A stretch of DNA of 54,115 nucleotides from Nitrospiraceae bacterium UBA6905 (GCA_002451165.1 DKBH01000076.1:1-54115); one strand, 5' to 3'; positions 17,080 through 26,176 are shown, counted from the stretch's first letter. Numbers and translations are program-made. Notes: generated by a model from the letters alone, not told the origin.

Positions 17080-17282
17080 ATTTTCTTACCTCTCTTTAGT
17101 TCTTTATGCCGTGACGATGGATATAATTAAGACAAGGACTTCAGGGAACCCGCTCGATGCGGCATGATACCCGATGAAGACCTATCTTTCTCGACGCATG
17201 CTTGTCAGGGCTTCAGCAAGACCGGTAGCGCCCGGCCCGCTGTTCTCGCTGCAACTAGAAAGCGGTCATGAAAACAACCATA

Positions 17283-18008
17283 TCAAAGGTTTTTGAACCT
17301 CTTCCGCACTTCGACAGCCTTGCCGCAGCTATATTCACCTTCCGGGCAGGGTCCGCTGACGCATCCGGGGCCGCTTCCTGCAAACACGGTCGGTGAAATG
17401 TCCCTTACCAGGATGAGCATCGCCACGGCCATGTTCCGTATTTCCCATTGAGCCCTGTTGCAGCAACGCTGCCGGAAGAAATGGAGCAGTTCCCGTGCAT
17501 TCATGGTTATCATGATCTTGGTCTCGGCAGCATTCGGGAGAACAAATCGAGCGTCCTGATTCGCTGCCTCGCCTGTCATCCCCTTTTCACCCAGTTTCTT
17601 CACGATATGGTTATACGCATTCTGCGCGTTTGCCATGAAATCCGAGAAATAGCGCTCGAGCTCTGCATCTCCCTCTATTGCCTGCGGAATGATATAATCG
17701 AACCCTGCCTCCTCGCTGACATATCGTTGTGACTGCTGGGAATAACTGGCGAGACGATGACGGACAAGCTGATGGGAACATGCCCGTGATATGCCTTCTG
17801 CCGCAAAGGTGAACGAGGCATGTTCAATGGGGCTCATATGGCCCATCTTCATGAGTTTTTCCACGAACCTTTTCTGGTCTTTTGCAGCGATCTTCTTCCT
17901 CAGCGCATCGATGTCAGATGGGCTATAGCAGAGTTTTGCGGCCATGGCAATGGTAGCCTCAGGATTCGGCGTATGGGCAACCAGGACCACCTTGAGCTTC
18001 GTCTGCAC
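17283..18008 (-). CDS. thyX: flavin-dependent thymidylate synthase
   Basis: ThyX makes dTMP from dUMP using methylene-tetrahydrofolate and FAD. The ThyX motif RHRLASYSQQSQR (residues 83-95) is intact (RHRxxSxxxxSxR). The GTG start at 18008 is preceded by GAGGAGA with good spacing. At 241 residues it is at the long end of the family and carries a C-terminal Cys-containing extension (CVSGPCPEG). It uses the same one-carbon folate pool as the folD/metF genes. A strong promoter lies 30 nt upstream. Confidence 0.93.
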   Translation of the reverse strand: MQTKLKVVLVAHTPNPEATIAMAAKLCYSPSDIDALRKKIAAKDQKRFVEKLMKMGHMSPIEHASFTFAAEGISRACSHQLVRHRLASYSQQSQRYVSEEAGFDYIIPQAIEGDAELERYFSDFMANAQNAYNHIVKKLGEKGMTGEAANQDARFVLPNAAETKIMITMNARELLHFFRQRCCNRAQWEIRNMAVAMLILVRDISPTVFAGSGPGCVSGPCPEGEYSCGKAVEVRKRFKNL

Positions 18009-18037
18009 AATCGTCTCCTCGCTACAACGTTCATCAT

Positions 18038-18066
18038 ATATTAGATATCTTCAGCTGTTTAGTCAA
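18038..18066 (-). promoter_or_regulatory. sigma-70 promoter of thyX
   Basis: On the minus strand TTGACT (18066-18061), a 17-nt spacer and TAATAT (18043-18038). Predicted start near 18031 gives a leader of about 23 nt that includes the ribosome site. Confidence 0.68.
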
Positions 18067-18141
18067 TTTGCAGTTGATAACGCGGAGAACTCACTACCAA
18101 CTGCAATGCCGCAACTTTGTGCTGTTTCGACTGCAATGATG

Positions 18142-18147
18142 TATAAT
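18142..18147 (+). promoter_or_regulatory. -10 element of the CorC-like gene
   Basis: A perfect TATAAT ends 15 nt before the ATG at 18163, and there is no Shine-Dalgarno between them. A possible -35 (TTGTGC, 18117-18122) is 19 nt away. The leader would be about 9 nt. Confidence 0.4.
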
Positions 18148-18162
18148 ACTAACAGCTAACGC

Positions 18163-19488
18163 ATGATACCTGAACTCTTATTTATCTTCATCTTTCTGGT
18201 GCTGAACGGTTTTTTTGCTGCATCAGAAATTGCCGTCGTGACCTCCCGGAAATCCTTCATTAAGAAGCTTGCAGAAAATAATAATCCCAACGCTAAAAAA
18301 CTACTCAGATTGCAGTCGGAGCCTGACCGGTTCCTGGCAACCGTCCAGATCGGAGTCACGGTTGCCGGTGCACTTGCATCTGCCATCGGCGGTGCCGCAT
18401 CGGTGACGACGATCGAGCCGCTCATTGCGACCATCCCGGTCCCCGTTATTTCTCATGCAGCGGGAGCCATAGCCATCGGCATCGTCGTCATCGCCATATC
18501 CTATCTTTCGCTGATCCTCGGAGAACTCGTACCGAAATCGATAGCGCTGCGGAATCCCGAAAAAGTCGGCCTCTTTGTTGCCCGTCCGATTACTTTCATA
18601 TCGAAGCTATCATCATTTTTTGTCAATATTCTGACTGCCAGCAGTAACGTCTTCTTGAAACCCTTCGGCGGCAAGGCATTTTCTCAGCGATCCTTTATTA
18701 CCGAAGAGGAGATCAAGCTCCTCATCGAAGAAGGGACCGACAGAGGCATTTTCGAAGCCACGGAGCACGAACTCATCCACGGTGTCTTCAATTTTGCCGA
18801 CATCTCGGTAAAAGGCGTGATGGTACCCGCTGCAAAGATGATAGCATTCAGCCTACATGAGTCTCCGGAGAATGTCATCAGAAAGATTTCCACGGAGAAT
18901 TTCTCACGCTATCCTGTCTACGAAAAGGACATGTCTGATATTAAGGGAGTCCTCTTCAACAAGGATATCTTCAATGAATTGGCCAACAGCAGGCCCATAT
19001 CCATTGCAAAGATACTGCATCCGGCACTCTTTGTTCCTGAAACGATGAAAATCAGCGCACTCATGAAGGAGATGCAGAAGAAACGCCAGCATATGGCAAT
19101 CGCCGTTGATGAGTACGGCGCAGTCACCGGTCTCGTTACCATCGAGGACCTGATTGAAGAGATCGTGGGTGAGATCCAGGATGAGTATGATACTGAGACC
19201 CCCGTGCAGGAACTGAATGATGGATCGCGCCTTATCGATGCATCGCTTGCCATCCGCGATCTTAATGAAGACCATGGTTTTGATATTCCGGAATCGAACG
19301 AATACGATACCATCGGCGGATACCTTATTGCCAATCTCCAGAGAATCCCCACGGTCGGTGACAGTTTTCAGTCGGACGGAACGAAATTTACGATCGTCAC
19401 TATGAAAGGCAGACGTATTCTCAAAATCAAGGCCCAGCAGGTGTCCCTTTCCCCCGCCGCGGATGAAGCATCGATTCCCGAAGCTTAA
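18163..19488 (+). CDS. CNNM / CorC-HlyC family membrane protein
   Basis: The 441-residue protein has three parts: an N-terminal CNNM (DUF21) membrane domain (about residues 1-190, with the LNGFFAASEIAVV start), a CBS-domain pair (about 205-335) and a C-terminal CorC_HlyC domain (about 350-430, with DEYGAVTGLVTIEDLIEEIVGEI just before it). The family is usually linked to Mg2+/Co2+ efflux; older haemolysin labels are not supported by function. The ATG at 18163 is preceded by a -10 only. Its end overlaps the convergent hybrid kinase gene by four bases. Confidence 0.88.
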   Translation: MIPELLFIFIFLVLNGFFAASEIAVVTSRKSFIKKLAENNNPNAKKLLRLQSEPDRFLATVQIGVTVAGALASAIGGAASVTTIEPLIATIPVPVISHAAGAIAIGIVVIAISYLSLILGELVPKSIALRNPEKVGLFVARPITFISKLSSFFVNILTASSNVFLKPFGGKAFSQRSFITEEEIKLLIEEGTDRGIFEATEHELIHGVFNFADISVKGVMVPAAKMIAFSLHESPENVIRKISTENFSRYPVYEKDMSDIKGVLFNKDIFNELANSRPISIAKILHPALFVPETMKISALMKEMQKKRQHMAIAVDEYGAVTGLVTIEDLIEEIVGEIQDEYDTETPVQELNDGSRLIDASLAIRDLNEDHGFDIPESNEYDTIGGYLIANLQRIPTVGDSFQSDGTKFTIVTMKGRRILKIKAQQVSLSPAADEASIPEA

Positions 19489-21080
19489 GCGTCGAGAATA
19501 TTCCTCATCAGACTGACGACCTGTTGGGGAGTATAGGGTTTCCGGAGAATTGCCGTCAGCTGTGCAAGGACCGCTTCATCCACATCTGCAAGGCTGTACC
19601 CGGTCACCAATATAAACCGTGCATGCTGATTGAGTTTTCTGATCTCATGAAACAGTTCTATACCCCCCTTGTGCGGCATGAGCATATCGGATATGACGAT
19701 ATGGTATTTTTCAGGCGCCTTCCGGTACAGCGACAACGCCTCATGGCCATTACGCGCCGGTACAACCGTGTAGCCCAGCGAGCCCATGAACGATGCAAGC
19801 ATATCCCGCAATTCATCTTCGTCTTCTACCACGAGAACGGTCTCCGCACCACTGAGCCGCTCGCGTGCCGTTGCCGGGATCTTTTCATAGAACTGCATCT
19901 CGCCGGACTGCTTTTGAGCATCACACAGCGGTAAACAGATCGTGAAGCTCGTCCCTTCGCTCGTTGTGCTCGAGACGGCAATCGTTCCATTATGCGTTCT
20001 GATCGCTGAAGAAACGACAGGCAATCCGTATCGAGTTCTGCTGCCACTCTCTCTTACGGCGAAGAAAGGATCAAATATCCTTGGGAGATGTTGTTCATTG
20101 ATGCCGGTACCGTTATCGGATATGGTAATACAGCAATACTTATCCCAGTCTTCTGCCGACCATCCATCCGGAACATGAGCATCGCCGGTCAGACCTCTTT
20201 TCGTCTCGATTATTATCGTGCCGCTTCCGGACAGGGCGTCCCGCGCATTTAGGACAAGAATCATCAGTGCCTGTGTGAACTGAATCGGCTCACAGCCTAT
20301 CGGCAGTACCTCCGGGAACAGTTCCAGCCGGATCTCAATGGTCTTTCCAACAATCCTTTTCAAAAAGTGCATAATGTCCGTTATGAACCCGTTAAGGTCG
20401 ACAACCGTGAAATCCGTTGCCATCTGCCTGCTGAAGGTAAGAAGTTCTTTAACCAGGTCCGCTCCCCGCTGCGAGATGGCCAAGATAGATTCCAGCCTGC
20501 GCCGCGTCTCCGGTTCCAGAGGGCTGTCAGAGAGGCATATTTCGGCATATCCCATGATGCCGGTCAGGATATTATTAAAATCGTGGGTAACACCTCCCGA
20601 TAGCCTCCCGATGGCCTCCATCATCCTGTTCCCGAAAAGCAGCATCTGAAGCCTCATCCGTTCAGTTTCCGCTCGTTCCTCGGCTTTGCGCCGCTCCCCC
20701 ATCTCCAGGCACCGCTTCGCCTGCGCTGCCAGTCCGGCAATGTTCTTCTTCAAAAGACAGCTCATGGCCCCCTGTCTGATGCTAGCGAGAGCTTCGTTCT
20801 CTTTATCTTCGCTTGCAAGAGCGACAACCGGAACTTCCCAGCCCTTCTCCCTAATAATGTCGATGGCTTCGACAACGGTAATATCCGGCATCGCAACATC
20901 AGCCACAACAAGGTCAGGACAAAAAAGGGATAGCTTCTCCATGAACTCCTGTCTGTTGTGCGCAACAGAAAATTCCACCGATGGCCAGGTCTCGCGTAAA
21001 GCAGCGAGCTCGCGGTCTATGTCCTCAGGCTCAGCCCCAAGAAGAAATATCTTGATATCCTGTCGCTTTTGATCTTTCAT
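19485..21080 (-). CDS. hybrid sensor kinase with REC at both ends
   Basis: Cytosolic 531-residue protein with no membrane segment. The order is: an N-terminal receiver (residues 9-125, phosphoacceptor Asp61 in VVADVAMPD), a short coiled region, HisKA with phosphoacceptor His166 (SGGVTHDFNNILTGIMGYAE), HATPase_c (about 265-385, ISDNGTGI and FDPFFAVRESG), then a second receiver (about 405-525, VVISDMLMPHKGG). The G2 box reads RTRYGLPVV, close to the usual GTGLGL but weaker, so activity may be reduced. No partner regulator is adjacent. It is convergent with the CorC-like gene. Confidence 0.85.
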   Translation of the reverse strand: MKDQKRQDIKIFLLGAEPEDIDRELAALRETWPSVEFSVAHNRQEFMEKLSLFCPDLVVADVAMPDITVVEAIDIIREKGWEVPVVALASEDKENEALASIRQGAMSCLLKKNIAGLAAQAKRCLEMGERRKAEERAETERMRLQMLLFGNRMMEAIGRLSGGVTHDFNNILTGIMGYAEICLSDSPLEPETRRRLESILAISQRGADLVKELLTFSRQMATDFTVVDLNGFITDIMHFLKRIVGKTIEIRLELFPEVLPIGCEPIQFTQALMILVLNARDALSGSGTIIIETKRGLTGDAHVPDGWSAEDWDKYCCITISDNGTGINEQHLPRIFDPFFAVRESGSRTRYGLPVVSSAIRTHNGTIAVSSTTSEGTSFTICLPLCDAQKQSGEMQFYEKIPATARERLSGAETVLVVEDEDELRDMLASFMGSLGYTVVPARNGHEALSLYRKAPEKYHIVISDMLMPHKGGIELFHEIRKLNQHARFILVTGYSLADVDEAVLAQLTAILRKPYTPQQVVSLMRNILDA

Positions 21081-21319
21081 GCTTACGCTTCCAGAACCTG
21101 TTTCCCCTTAAAACAATTCCCATCACACCACCGAAGACTCTCTGTCATCCGCAGCTCTTCAGATCGTAATGAACATGCATTATGATCTTTTCCCCCACTG
21201 CAGAGCGAAACTGATCGATAGTTGGTACTCTTCACGAAAAAAGGCCTGGCCATCACATGAGCCATACTTCTTTAGAACGCCTCGGTGATCATCCCCAAGC
21301 GCCTTCAGCAATACAAGGA

Positions 21320-22120
21320 CTATTTAAAGCTCTGCTCTTCGGAGGGGAAGAGTCCATCTTCCACTTCCCTCTTATATTCACGGACAGCCCGGACAGCTTC
21401 CTCTCTCATATGAGCATACCGCTTGACAAACTTCGGTACAAACCGTTCGAAAAGACCCAGGAGGTCATGCATCACCAGCACCTGCCCGTCGCAATGAGGA
21501 CCGGCGCCGATCCCGATGGTCGGTATCGAGAGTGTCTTCGTTATCTCCCGGGCAAGGGTCATGGGAATTCCTTCGAGAACCAGGGAAAAAGCTCCTGCGT
21601 CCTCTACAATCCTGGCCTCTTCCATCAATTTACGTGCTGCCGATTTGGTCTTGCCCTGCACCTTATAGCCTCCCATTCTATGGATAGACTGGGGGGTTAA
21701 TCCGATATGCGCCATAACCGGAATGTCAGATCGCGTCATCGCCTTGATCTTGTCCGCTATCTCGGCTCCGCCTTCAATCTTTATCGCCGCAGCACTGCCC
21801 TCCTTCAGAAATCTGCCGGCGTTTCTCAGGCAATCCTCCGGACTCGCCTGATAGGACATGAACGGCATGTCTCCGATCACCATGGCATTCTTCACCGCAC
21901 GTGCAACCATCTTCGTATGATAGATCATCTCGTCCATGCTGACCGGAAGCGTATTTTCCAGCCCCTGGACAACCACGCCGAGCGAATCACCCACCAGGAT
22001 TGCATCGACGCCCGCTTCATCGATGATCTGGGCAAAGGGGTAGTCATATGCAGTAAGCATAGATATCTTCTTGCCCTCTGCCTTCTTCTTCAGAAGATCC
22101 TGTATCGTGGTCTTTGCCAT
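21320..22120 (-). CDS. panB: 3-methyl-2-oxobutanoate hydroxymethyltransferase
   Basis: PanB transfers a C1 unit from methylene-tetrahydrofolate to ketoisovalerate in pantothenate (CoA) synthesis. The start at 22120 gives 266 residues and has GGAG seven bases upstream; a longer frame from 22210 is not supported. Diagnostic blocks are MLTAYDYPFAQIIDEAGVDAILVGDSLG, with the metal-binding Asp, and GYKVQGK. A 239-nt interval with no clear gene separates it from the hybrid kinase. panC is not in the window. Confidence 0.93.
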   Translation of the reverse strand: MAKTTIQDLLKKKAEGKKISMLTAYDYPFAQIIDEAGVDAILVGDSLGVVVQGLENTLPVSMDEMIYHTKMVARAVKNAMVIGDMPFMSYQASPEDCLRNAGRFLKEGSAAAIKIEGGAEIADKIKAMTRSDIPVMAHIGLTPQSIHRMGGYKVQGKTKSAARKLMEEARIVEDAGAFSLVLEGIPMTLAREITKTLSIPTIGIGAGPHCDGQVLVMHDLLGLFERFVPKFVKRYAHMREEAVRAVREYKREVEDGLFPSEEQSFK

Positions 22121-22201
22121 GCCAATCTCCTTGCAATGCGCCGTCTGAATATAATAGCCCTTACGCAGGAAGGTTACAAGTCCTGCACGTGCAATGCGCC
22201 A

Positions 22202-22231
22202 TTGCTCCAACGGTCAGGAAGGATGTATACT
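22202..22231 (+). promoter_or_regulatory. leaderless promoter of the DUF2301-like gene
   Basis: TTGCTC at 22202-22207, an 18-nt spacer and TATACT at 22226-22231. The ATG at 22238 lies six bases after the -10, at the predicted transcription start. Confidence 0.5.
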
Positions 22232-22237
22232 TAGTCT

Positions 22238-22861
22238 ATGGGAGATACGGCAAGTTTTCAGCCCCTTACGAAGGAAGACCGGATTACGGTACTGCTCTAC
22301 CGCACAGGTATCGTCCTCTCCACGGTGTTCGTCGTCGTCGCCGCTGCACTGGCTCTCGCCGGCATGCGATTACCGGAGCTACTCGACATACCGCTCATAC
22401 ATTCGGGGCTGGCAGTTGACATGCTTATTCTTCTGCTCTATCTCAGCGTCGGCCTGAGCGTCTTTTTCATTCATTTGTATGTCGGCAAGTTCCATCGGCT
22501 GCTCAAGAAGATATACTACGGTGCTGTTTTCTGCCTCGCGCTGCTCTTCCTCCTGGGCAAGGGAAGCCCGGCTGCTGCGCTGTTCGGAGTGCCGTTCGGC
22601 GCACTGTTGCTGATACCGCTGTCCTGTTGTCTCGGATTCATTACGGCAAAAGAAGCGTTCTGCTTCAGACTTTTCGAAGGATATCTTCTCGGCATGATCA
22701 TGCCGGCGTGGCTCTTCTTTTTCGGCTTGGGGCTGATCGACAAGAAACAGGCCGCCTATGGCCTGGCAGTCATTTCCCTTATGCTCGTGGTCTTCATGGT
22801 CCGCAAGGCCTTTATGCCGCTCCACTATGACATAGGTGATAAGTCGGCCTATCAGCCGTAA
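22238..22861 (+). CDS. DUF2301-like integral membrane protein
   Basis: The 207-residue protein has about six predicted membrane helices from residue 22 onward and short basic loops. The block FITAKEAFCFRLFEGYLLGMI and the general layout resemble DUF2301 (COG5413) proteins of unknown function; this match is from memory of the family pattern. There is no enzyme or transport motif. It is divergent from panB and convergent with the DUF2318-like gene. Confidence 0.65.
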   Translation: MGDTASFQPLTKEDRITVLLYRTGIVLSTVFVVVAAALALAGMRLPELLDIPLIHSGLAVDMLILLLYLSVGLSVFFIHLYVGKFHRLLKKIYYGAVFCLALLFLLGKGSPAAALFGVPFGALLLIPLSCCLGFITAKEAFCFRLFEGYLLGMIMPAWLFFFGLGLIDKKQAAYGLAVISLMLVVFMVRKAFMPLHYDIGDKSAYQP

Positions 22862-22938
22862 TATTGCGGCAGAGTCTACCGCTCATCTTCATACTCTCAT
22901 TGGAATAACCTCGCAGGTTTGTGGTAGTCCACCTCTGC

Positions 22939-23364
22939 TCACCTGAAGTATTTCAAGGCCATAGCTTCGAGCGAAGCTACGGCAATGTGATATTCATTGC
23001 CGTCAACCTGACCCTCAAGTTTGATGGGATAACAGCTCCCAATTCCCGTTTCTATTTCTGAAACGGGGAAGCGCTCATCGCATGCCCTGCAGATGACAAA
23101 GCCGCTGTCAAATCTGAATCCGCGTTTTTTTGGGTGGCATTTCATGCAGGCGTCAAGAAATGAAAGCACCCTGCCATCCATCTTTATGATAAAAAAATTG
23201 ATAGTACGACCTAGGGAGTGGTAGGAATAGAACTGCGGTATGTTTTCCTGCAGGGTACGGATATCAACGATCACAACCGTGCCTTTGCGGGAAGGTTCCG
23301 GGTAATGCGGTTGCCGCGCACAGGACAGTAGGGCAACGCTACAGAAGATGGTCATCAGGAACAT
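22939..23364 (-). CDS. DUF2318-like Cys-rich lipoprotein
   Basis: The 141-residue product has a short lipoprotein signal with lipobox LLSC (Cys15). The rest matches the DUF2318 layout: a strand with FYSY and INFFIIKMDGRV, then DACMKCH (Cys73, Cys76, His77), an ICRAC pair (Cys92, Cys95) and GSCYP (Cys111). In this family the Cys residues are thought to bind metal or an Fe-S cluster; CMKCH also satisfies the c-haem pattern. It is the last gene of the minus-strand cluster with nosL but has its own -10 inside a palindrome, so it is probably transcribed separately. Confidence 0.72.
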   Translation of the reverse strand: MFLMTIFCSVALLSCARQPHYPEPSRKGTVVIVDIRTLQENIPQFYSYHSLGRTINFFIIKMDGRVLSFLDACMKCHPKKRGFRFDSGFVICRACDERFPVSEIETGIGSCYPIKLEGQVDGNEYHIAVASLEAMALKYFR

Positions 23365-23367
23365 TCC

Positions 23368-23392
23368 GGCGCGCGATATTATATCACGCGCC
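23368..23392 (-). promoter_or_regulatory. palindromic operator over the -10 of the DUF2318-like gene
   Basis: A 25-bp palindrome with 12-bp arms and one mismatch (GGCGCG, GATAT, centre at 23380, ATATC, CGCGCC). The minus-strand TATAAT (23383-23378) lies inside it and the ATG at 23364 follows 13 nt later. There is no clear -35. The layout suggests a repressor or activator site. Confidence 0.5.
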
Positions 23393-23428
23393 GTACGTGC
23401 TTCCTTGAGGCAGTTTGCCCCGATAGGT

Positions 23429-23959
23429 CTAATGTTTATGCCCCCGTTCTTCGGACTGCTTCATTCTGTTCATCCTCCGCTTATCCCTAATCATCTTGGT
23501 ATCACTATACATATCCTCATAGGCAGCCTTCATCGCTGTCTCGAAATCGGCAAGGGAACCTCCGTTCTTGCTCAGAAAGGCATCTGCGTCTTCCTGCTTT
23601 GCAAACGCCCATTTGCCCCGCTTCGACATGACGCCTGGTTTTTCTCCGCCGACGACCCAGAAGGCTTTTTCAGCATCGATGAGGTCCTTCGAATTAAAGT
23701 CTCCCACCTGAATGCTTTTCGGTGTTTTGTCGATATTGTTCGCCAGATCTACGGCAGCGCAATGGATACTGCAGACCGCAACGCTTGTCCCGTCATCATA
23801 TACGATCAGCATACGGGTGAAATCGAACTTACCCCGGTCCATACCACAGTATTTGCACTCCTTGTGATGCTGTACATCATCCTTCGTCTGGGCAACCGCC
23901 GTCACCGCGAACACCACACTTATTGCTACGATAAGGTAGATGGCACTTCTCCGAAACAT
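23429..23959 (-). CDS. nosL: NosL-family copper-binding protein
   Basis: The 176-residue protein has an N-terminal signal peptide (about residues 1-23, ending in AVA). The motif ECKYCGM (Cys35, Cys38, Met40) is the copper-binding site of NosL-type proteins, and the FDFTRMLIVYDDGTSVAVCSIHCAAVDL region is the NosL core. The C-terminus is long and basic (RDKRRMNRMKQ) and ends in HKH. NosL is known as a copper chaperone for nitrous oxide reductase, but no nos genes are here, and many anaerobes carry NosL-like proteins with unknown clients. A Met-rich barrel protein gene lies 49 nt upstream. Confidence 0.85.
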   Translation of the reverse strand: MFRRSAIYLIVAISVVFAVTAVAQTKDDVQHHKECKYCGMDRGKFDFTRMLIVYDDGTSVAVCSIHCAAVDLANNIDKTPKSIQVGDFNSKDLIDAEKAFWVVGGEKPGVMSKRGKWAFAKQEDADAFLSKNGGSLADFETAMKAAYEDMYSDTKMIRDKRRMNRMKQSEERGHKH

Positions 23960-24007
23960 GGTAATTCCTCCTCGTATCGTGTTGTGTTACCCTTTCATGG
24001 AAGGGCA

Positions 24008-25036
24008 CTAAAAGTTAAACGTGATTCCTGCCAGTATGCGGTACGTTGACACCAACTGGATACCGTTGACGCGTTCCCATACCGGGAACTGGGCCTTCAG
24101 GTCTATAGCAGCAGGGTTGTTCTTAAAAGGTCTTACTTTTATCCCGGGCGAAATCCATATACTATCGCCACCCGTATTGTCCGGATCGTCCATAAGGCTG
24201 GTCAGGTCAGTGTAGTTTCCGTCGCGGTCATCTGCCCTGTTGACATGAAGATACGTAGCACCTGCCGTGAGATTGAAAGAAGAAGTAACGGCATACCTAC
24301 CGTTAATATTTGCCGTAAAGGAATCGCCAAACTCATACCCGTCGCGGTTTCTCGTGGTCAGCTGATAGGTCAGATCAGTCTGAACAAGAAAGGGGGCCAT
24401 ATCCTTTGTATATATGACAGAGAAGAGGGGATCCCATGAACCGGTGCCCGGCTGCATATGAGCATGGATGAACTTCCCGCTCGACCCTTTTTCCGTTGCC
24501 GATCCTGTCGGAGTCTTTACGCCGAGGCCGAAGGTCAAAATATCCGTTTTGACATTGCCACCTTTCAGATAGTAGTGATAGAGCCCCATCACCGTGACAT
24601 CCCCCAGTGCCTGTATCGGGGTCATCGTATGATCCATCCAAGTTGTGCCCATCCCCATCATGCTCATTCCCATCTCCATATCCATGGTATTACGTACATA
24701 GGGAACCGATACGAAGGCAGTAATGTTGTCGTTAAAATCGTAGGTGGCATTCACCACGTATTTTATCATATGCATGTCAACAGGCAGTTTCGTGTATGTT
24801 CCTTCGTCCTTCACATCTTGCAGCGATACGGTCGAACTCCCTTCTTTCAGATCGTCCATCATAGAAAAGCTATACAAGAATTGCAGCGAAAATCTTCCCG
24901 ATTCCGGGAGGGTACTTTCAAGGAGGCTCTCCTGAGAACCGCTCGACACCTGGCAGCAGAGACCTGCAGCATAGGAACAAACCGGAAAAACAAGCACCAA
25001 GAACGCAACCATCACTGCCCACTTTCTCTTAATCAT
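24008..25036 (-). CDS. outer-membrane beta-barrel protein with a Met-rich segment
   Basis: The 342-residue product has a signal peptide (residues 1-23, ending SYA), alternating amphipathic strands throughout and a terminal Phe (ITFNF), the classical signal for outer-membrane barrel insertion. It resembles the transporter/MetA-pathway family of barrels. Residues 118-138 contain eight Met plus Asp, Glu and His, an arrangement seen in copper-handling proteins. The position just upstream of nosL supports a role in metal handling, but that is inference. It starts at 25036 with AGGAG upstream. Confidence 0.75.
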   Translation of the reverse strand: MIKRKWAVMVAFLVLVFPVCSYAAGLCCQVSSGSQESLLESTLPESGRFSLQFLYSFSMMDDLKEGSSTVSLQDVKDEGTYTKLPVDMHMIKYVVNATYDFNDNITAFVSVPYVRNTMDMEMGMSMMGMGTTWMDHTMTPIQALGDVTVMGLYHYYLKGGNVKTDILTFGLGVKTPTGSATEKGSSGKFIHAHMQPGTGSWDPLFSVIYTKDMAPFLVQTDLTYQLTTRNRDGYEFGDSFTANINGRYAVTSSFNLTAGATYLHVNRADDRDGNYTDLTSLMDDPDNTGGDSIWISPGIKVRPFKNNPAAIDLKAQFPVWERVNGIQLVSTYRILAGITFNF

Positions 25037-25144
25037 ACTGCTCCTTTCATGTTCCAGATAATTTTCTCTTCCAGCGGGAATCCCGCGCTAAACTTTTCTG
25101 ACGCCCAGGAGAACACCAGCCGCCATGCATGATGACGATGTACG

Positions 25145-25948
25145 CTATATCTTCTTTGCCGCCGGTGGCGTCGGGATAGTCGATCCGTGGCACTCGGTGC
25201 AGTTCTGCTGAGCTGTGACACCCATGTTGCTCGCCGGCTTCCAAGCAGATAGCTGCTTATACGTACCATCCTTCCAGGCATTCAGGTTCTGTACGAGCTG
25301 ATAGGCGACGCTTGCAGCAACGCGTGCACAGCGGTCCCTGCGCTCCGGACTGCTCAGCGCATAGCCAGCTTCCTTCATCCACTTGCCGACCGAGACATGG
25401 CAAAGAGGTGAATTGCTCGTCGTCTGGATGATCTTTACCTTCTGCCGGGGCTCCTTGGGTGTAAAGGTGGGAAGCGCTGTTTCAGAATACCACTGCAGGG
25501 TGTCCGCACCGATAGCAGCTCCGTTCTCGCATTCTGGCCCTGCAATCCGAGGACCGATGATCGCATTTGCAACAATATTCGCACCAGCGTTAGAGCCGCA
25601 AATCGTGCCCCACCCCACCATGCCGCCCTCAAGGAAAACAAAGGCATCACTGGGGAAAGATGTATAGGGCTCGCCCACTTTTTCTCTGAGCTGGCTGAAT
25701 ACGCTGTTGATAACCGCTGCGCCGCAGAATACGCGGTACCATTCGTCATAGGCGATCTAGGCGGTTTTCTTGGGATCGAGCTTCGTATAGGGCCAGGGCC
25801 ACTTTTCGGTGGAGCCGCCTTTGGCCTCTGCTTTCGATAACATCCCCAAGCCACCTGAGCTTAAGACTGCAATGCCTGCGACACCGACCGCACCTTTTAT
25901 AAGACGCCTTCGAGAAAGATGTTCATCAAACAATTTTTCAGCTTCCAT
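25145..25948 (-). CDS. C_GCAxxG_C_C-like Tat-exported protein, interrupted by an amber codon
   Basis: One reading frame of 267 codons from 25948 to 25145, broken only by TAG at 25757-25759 (codon 64). Upstream: a Tat signal (SRRRLIKGA) and a Lys/Trp/Pro linker. Downstream: IAYDEWYRVFCGAAVINSVF, GGMVGWGTICGSNAGA, PLCHVS and a final CTECHG, fitting the C_GCAxxG_C_C family pattern of spaced Cys followed by a haem-type CxxCH. The TAG lies between the linker and the first helix, where Glu or Gln would be expected (one substitution from GAG or CAG). The downstream part shows no other damage. It may be a recent nonsense mutation, a sequencing error or amber read-through; a GTG at 25678 could restart translation but would lose the first Cys block and the export signal. 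Confidence 0.72.
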
Positions 25949-26031
25949 AATCTACCTCCTCGTGTAACTTCCCCTTAGTAACTGCTTCGCATGAAGCAGG
26001 TGATTTGACTGTCACAAAAAAGACTTCTGCT

Positions 26032-26081
26032 AAAAAGAGGTCCCGCCCGGGATTAATTCTCAAGATGCCCGAAGCGGGACC
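26032..26081 (-). terminator. intrinsic terminator of the small secreted protein gene
   Basis: On the minus strand GGTCCCGC (26081-26074) pairs with GCGGGACC (26046-26039) and is followed by TCTTTTT. It separates the small secreted protein gene from the C_GCAxxG_C_C-like gene, which lies a further 84 nt downstream. Confidence 0.75.
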
Positions 26082-26176
26082 GAGTTTAACGGGAAGAAAA
26101 GCCTGAAAAGAGCTCTTCCGGATGCAGGAAGCACCTGCATCACCAAAAAATTACTCAGCAACTTCGGAACGGACGG

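Noticed and set aside
25757..25759. TAG read as pyrrolysine
   Set aside because: No pyl genes are visible, the position is not a known conserved Lys-type site, and the other TAG case lies in a plainly decayed gene. It cannot be excluded from this window alone.
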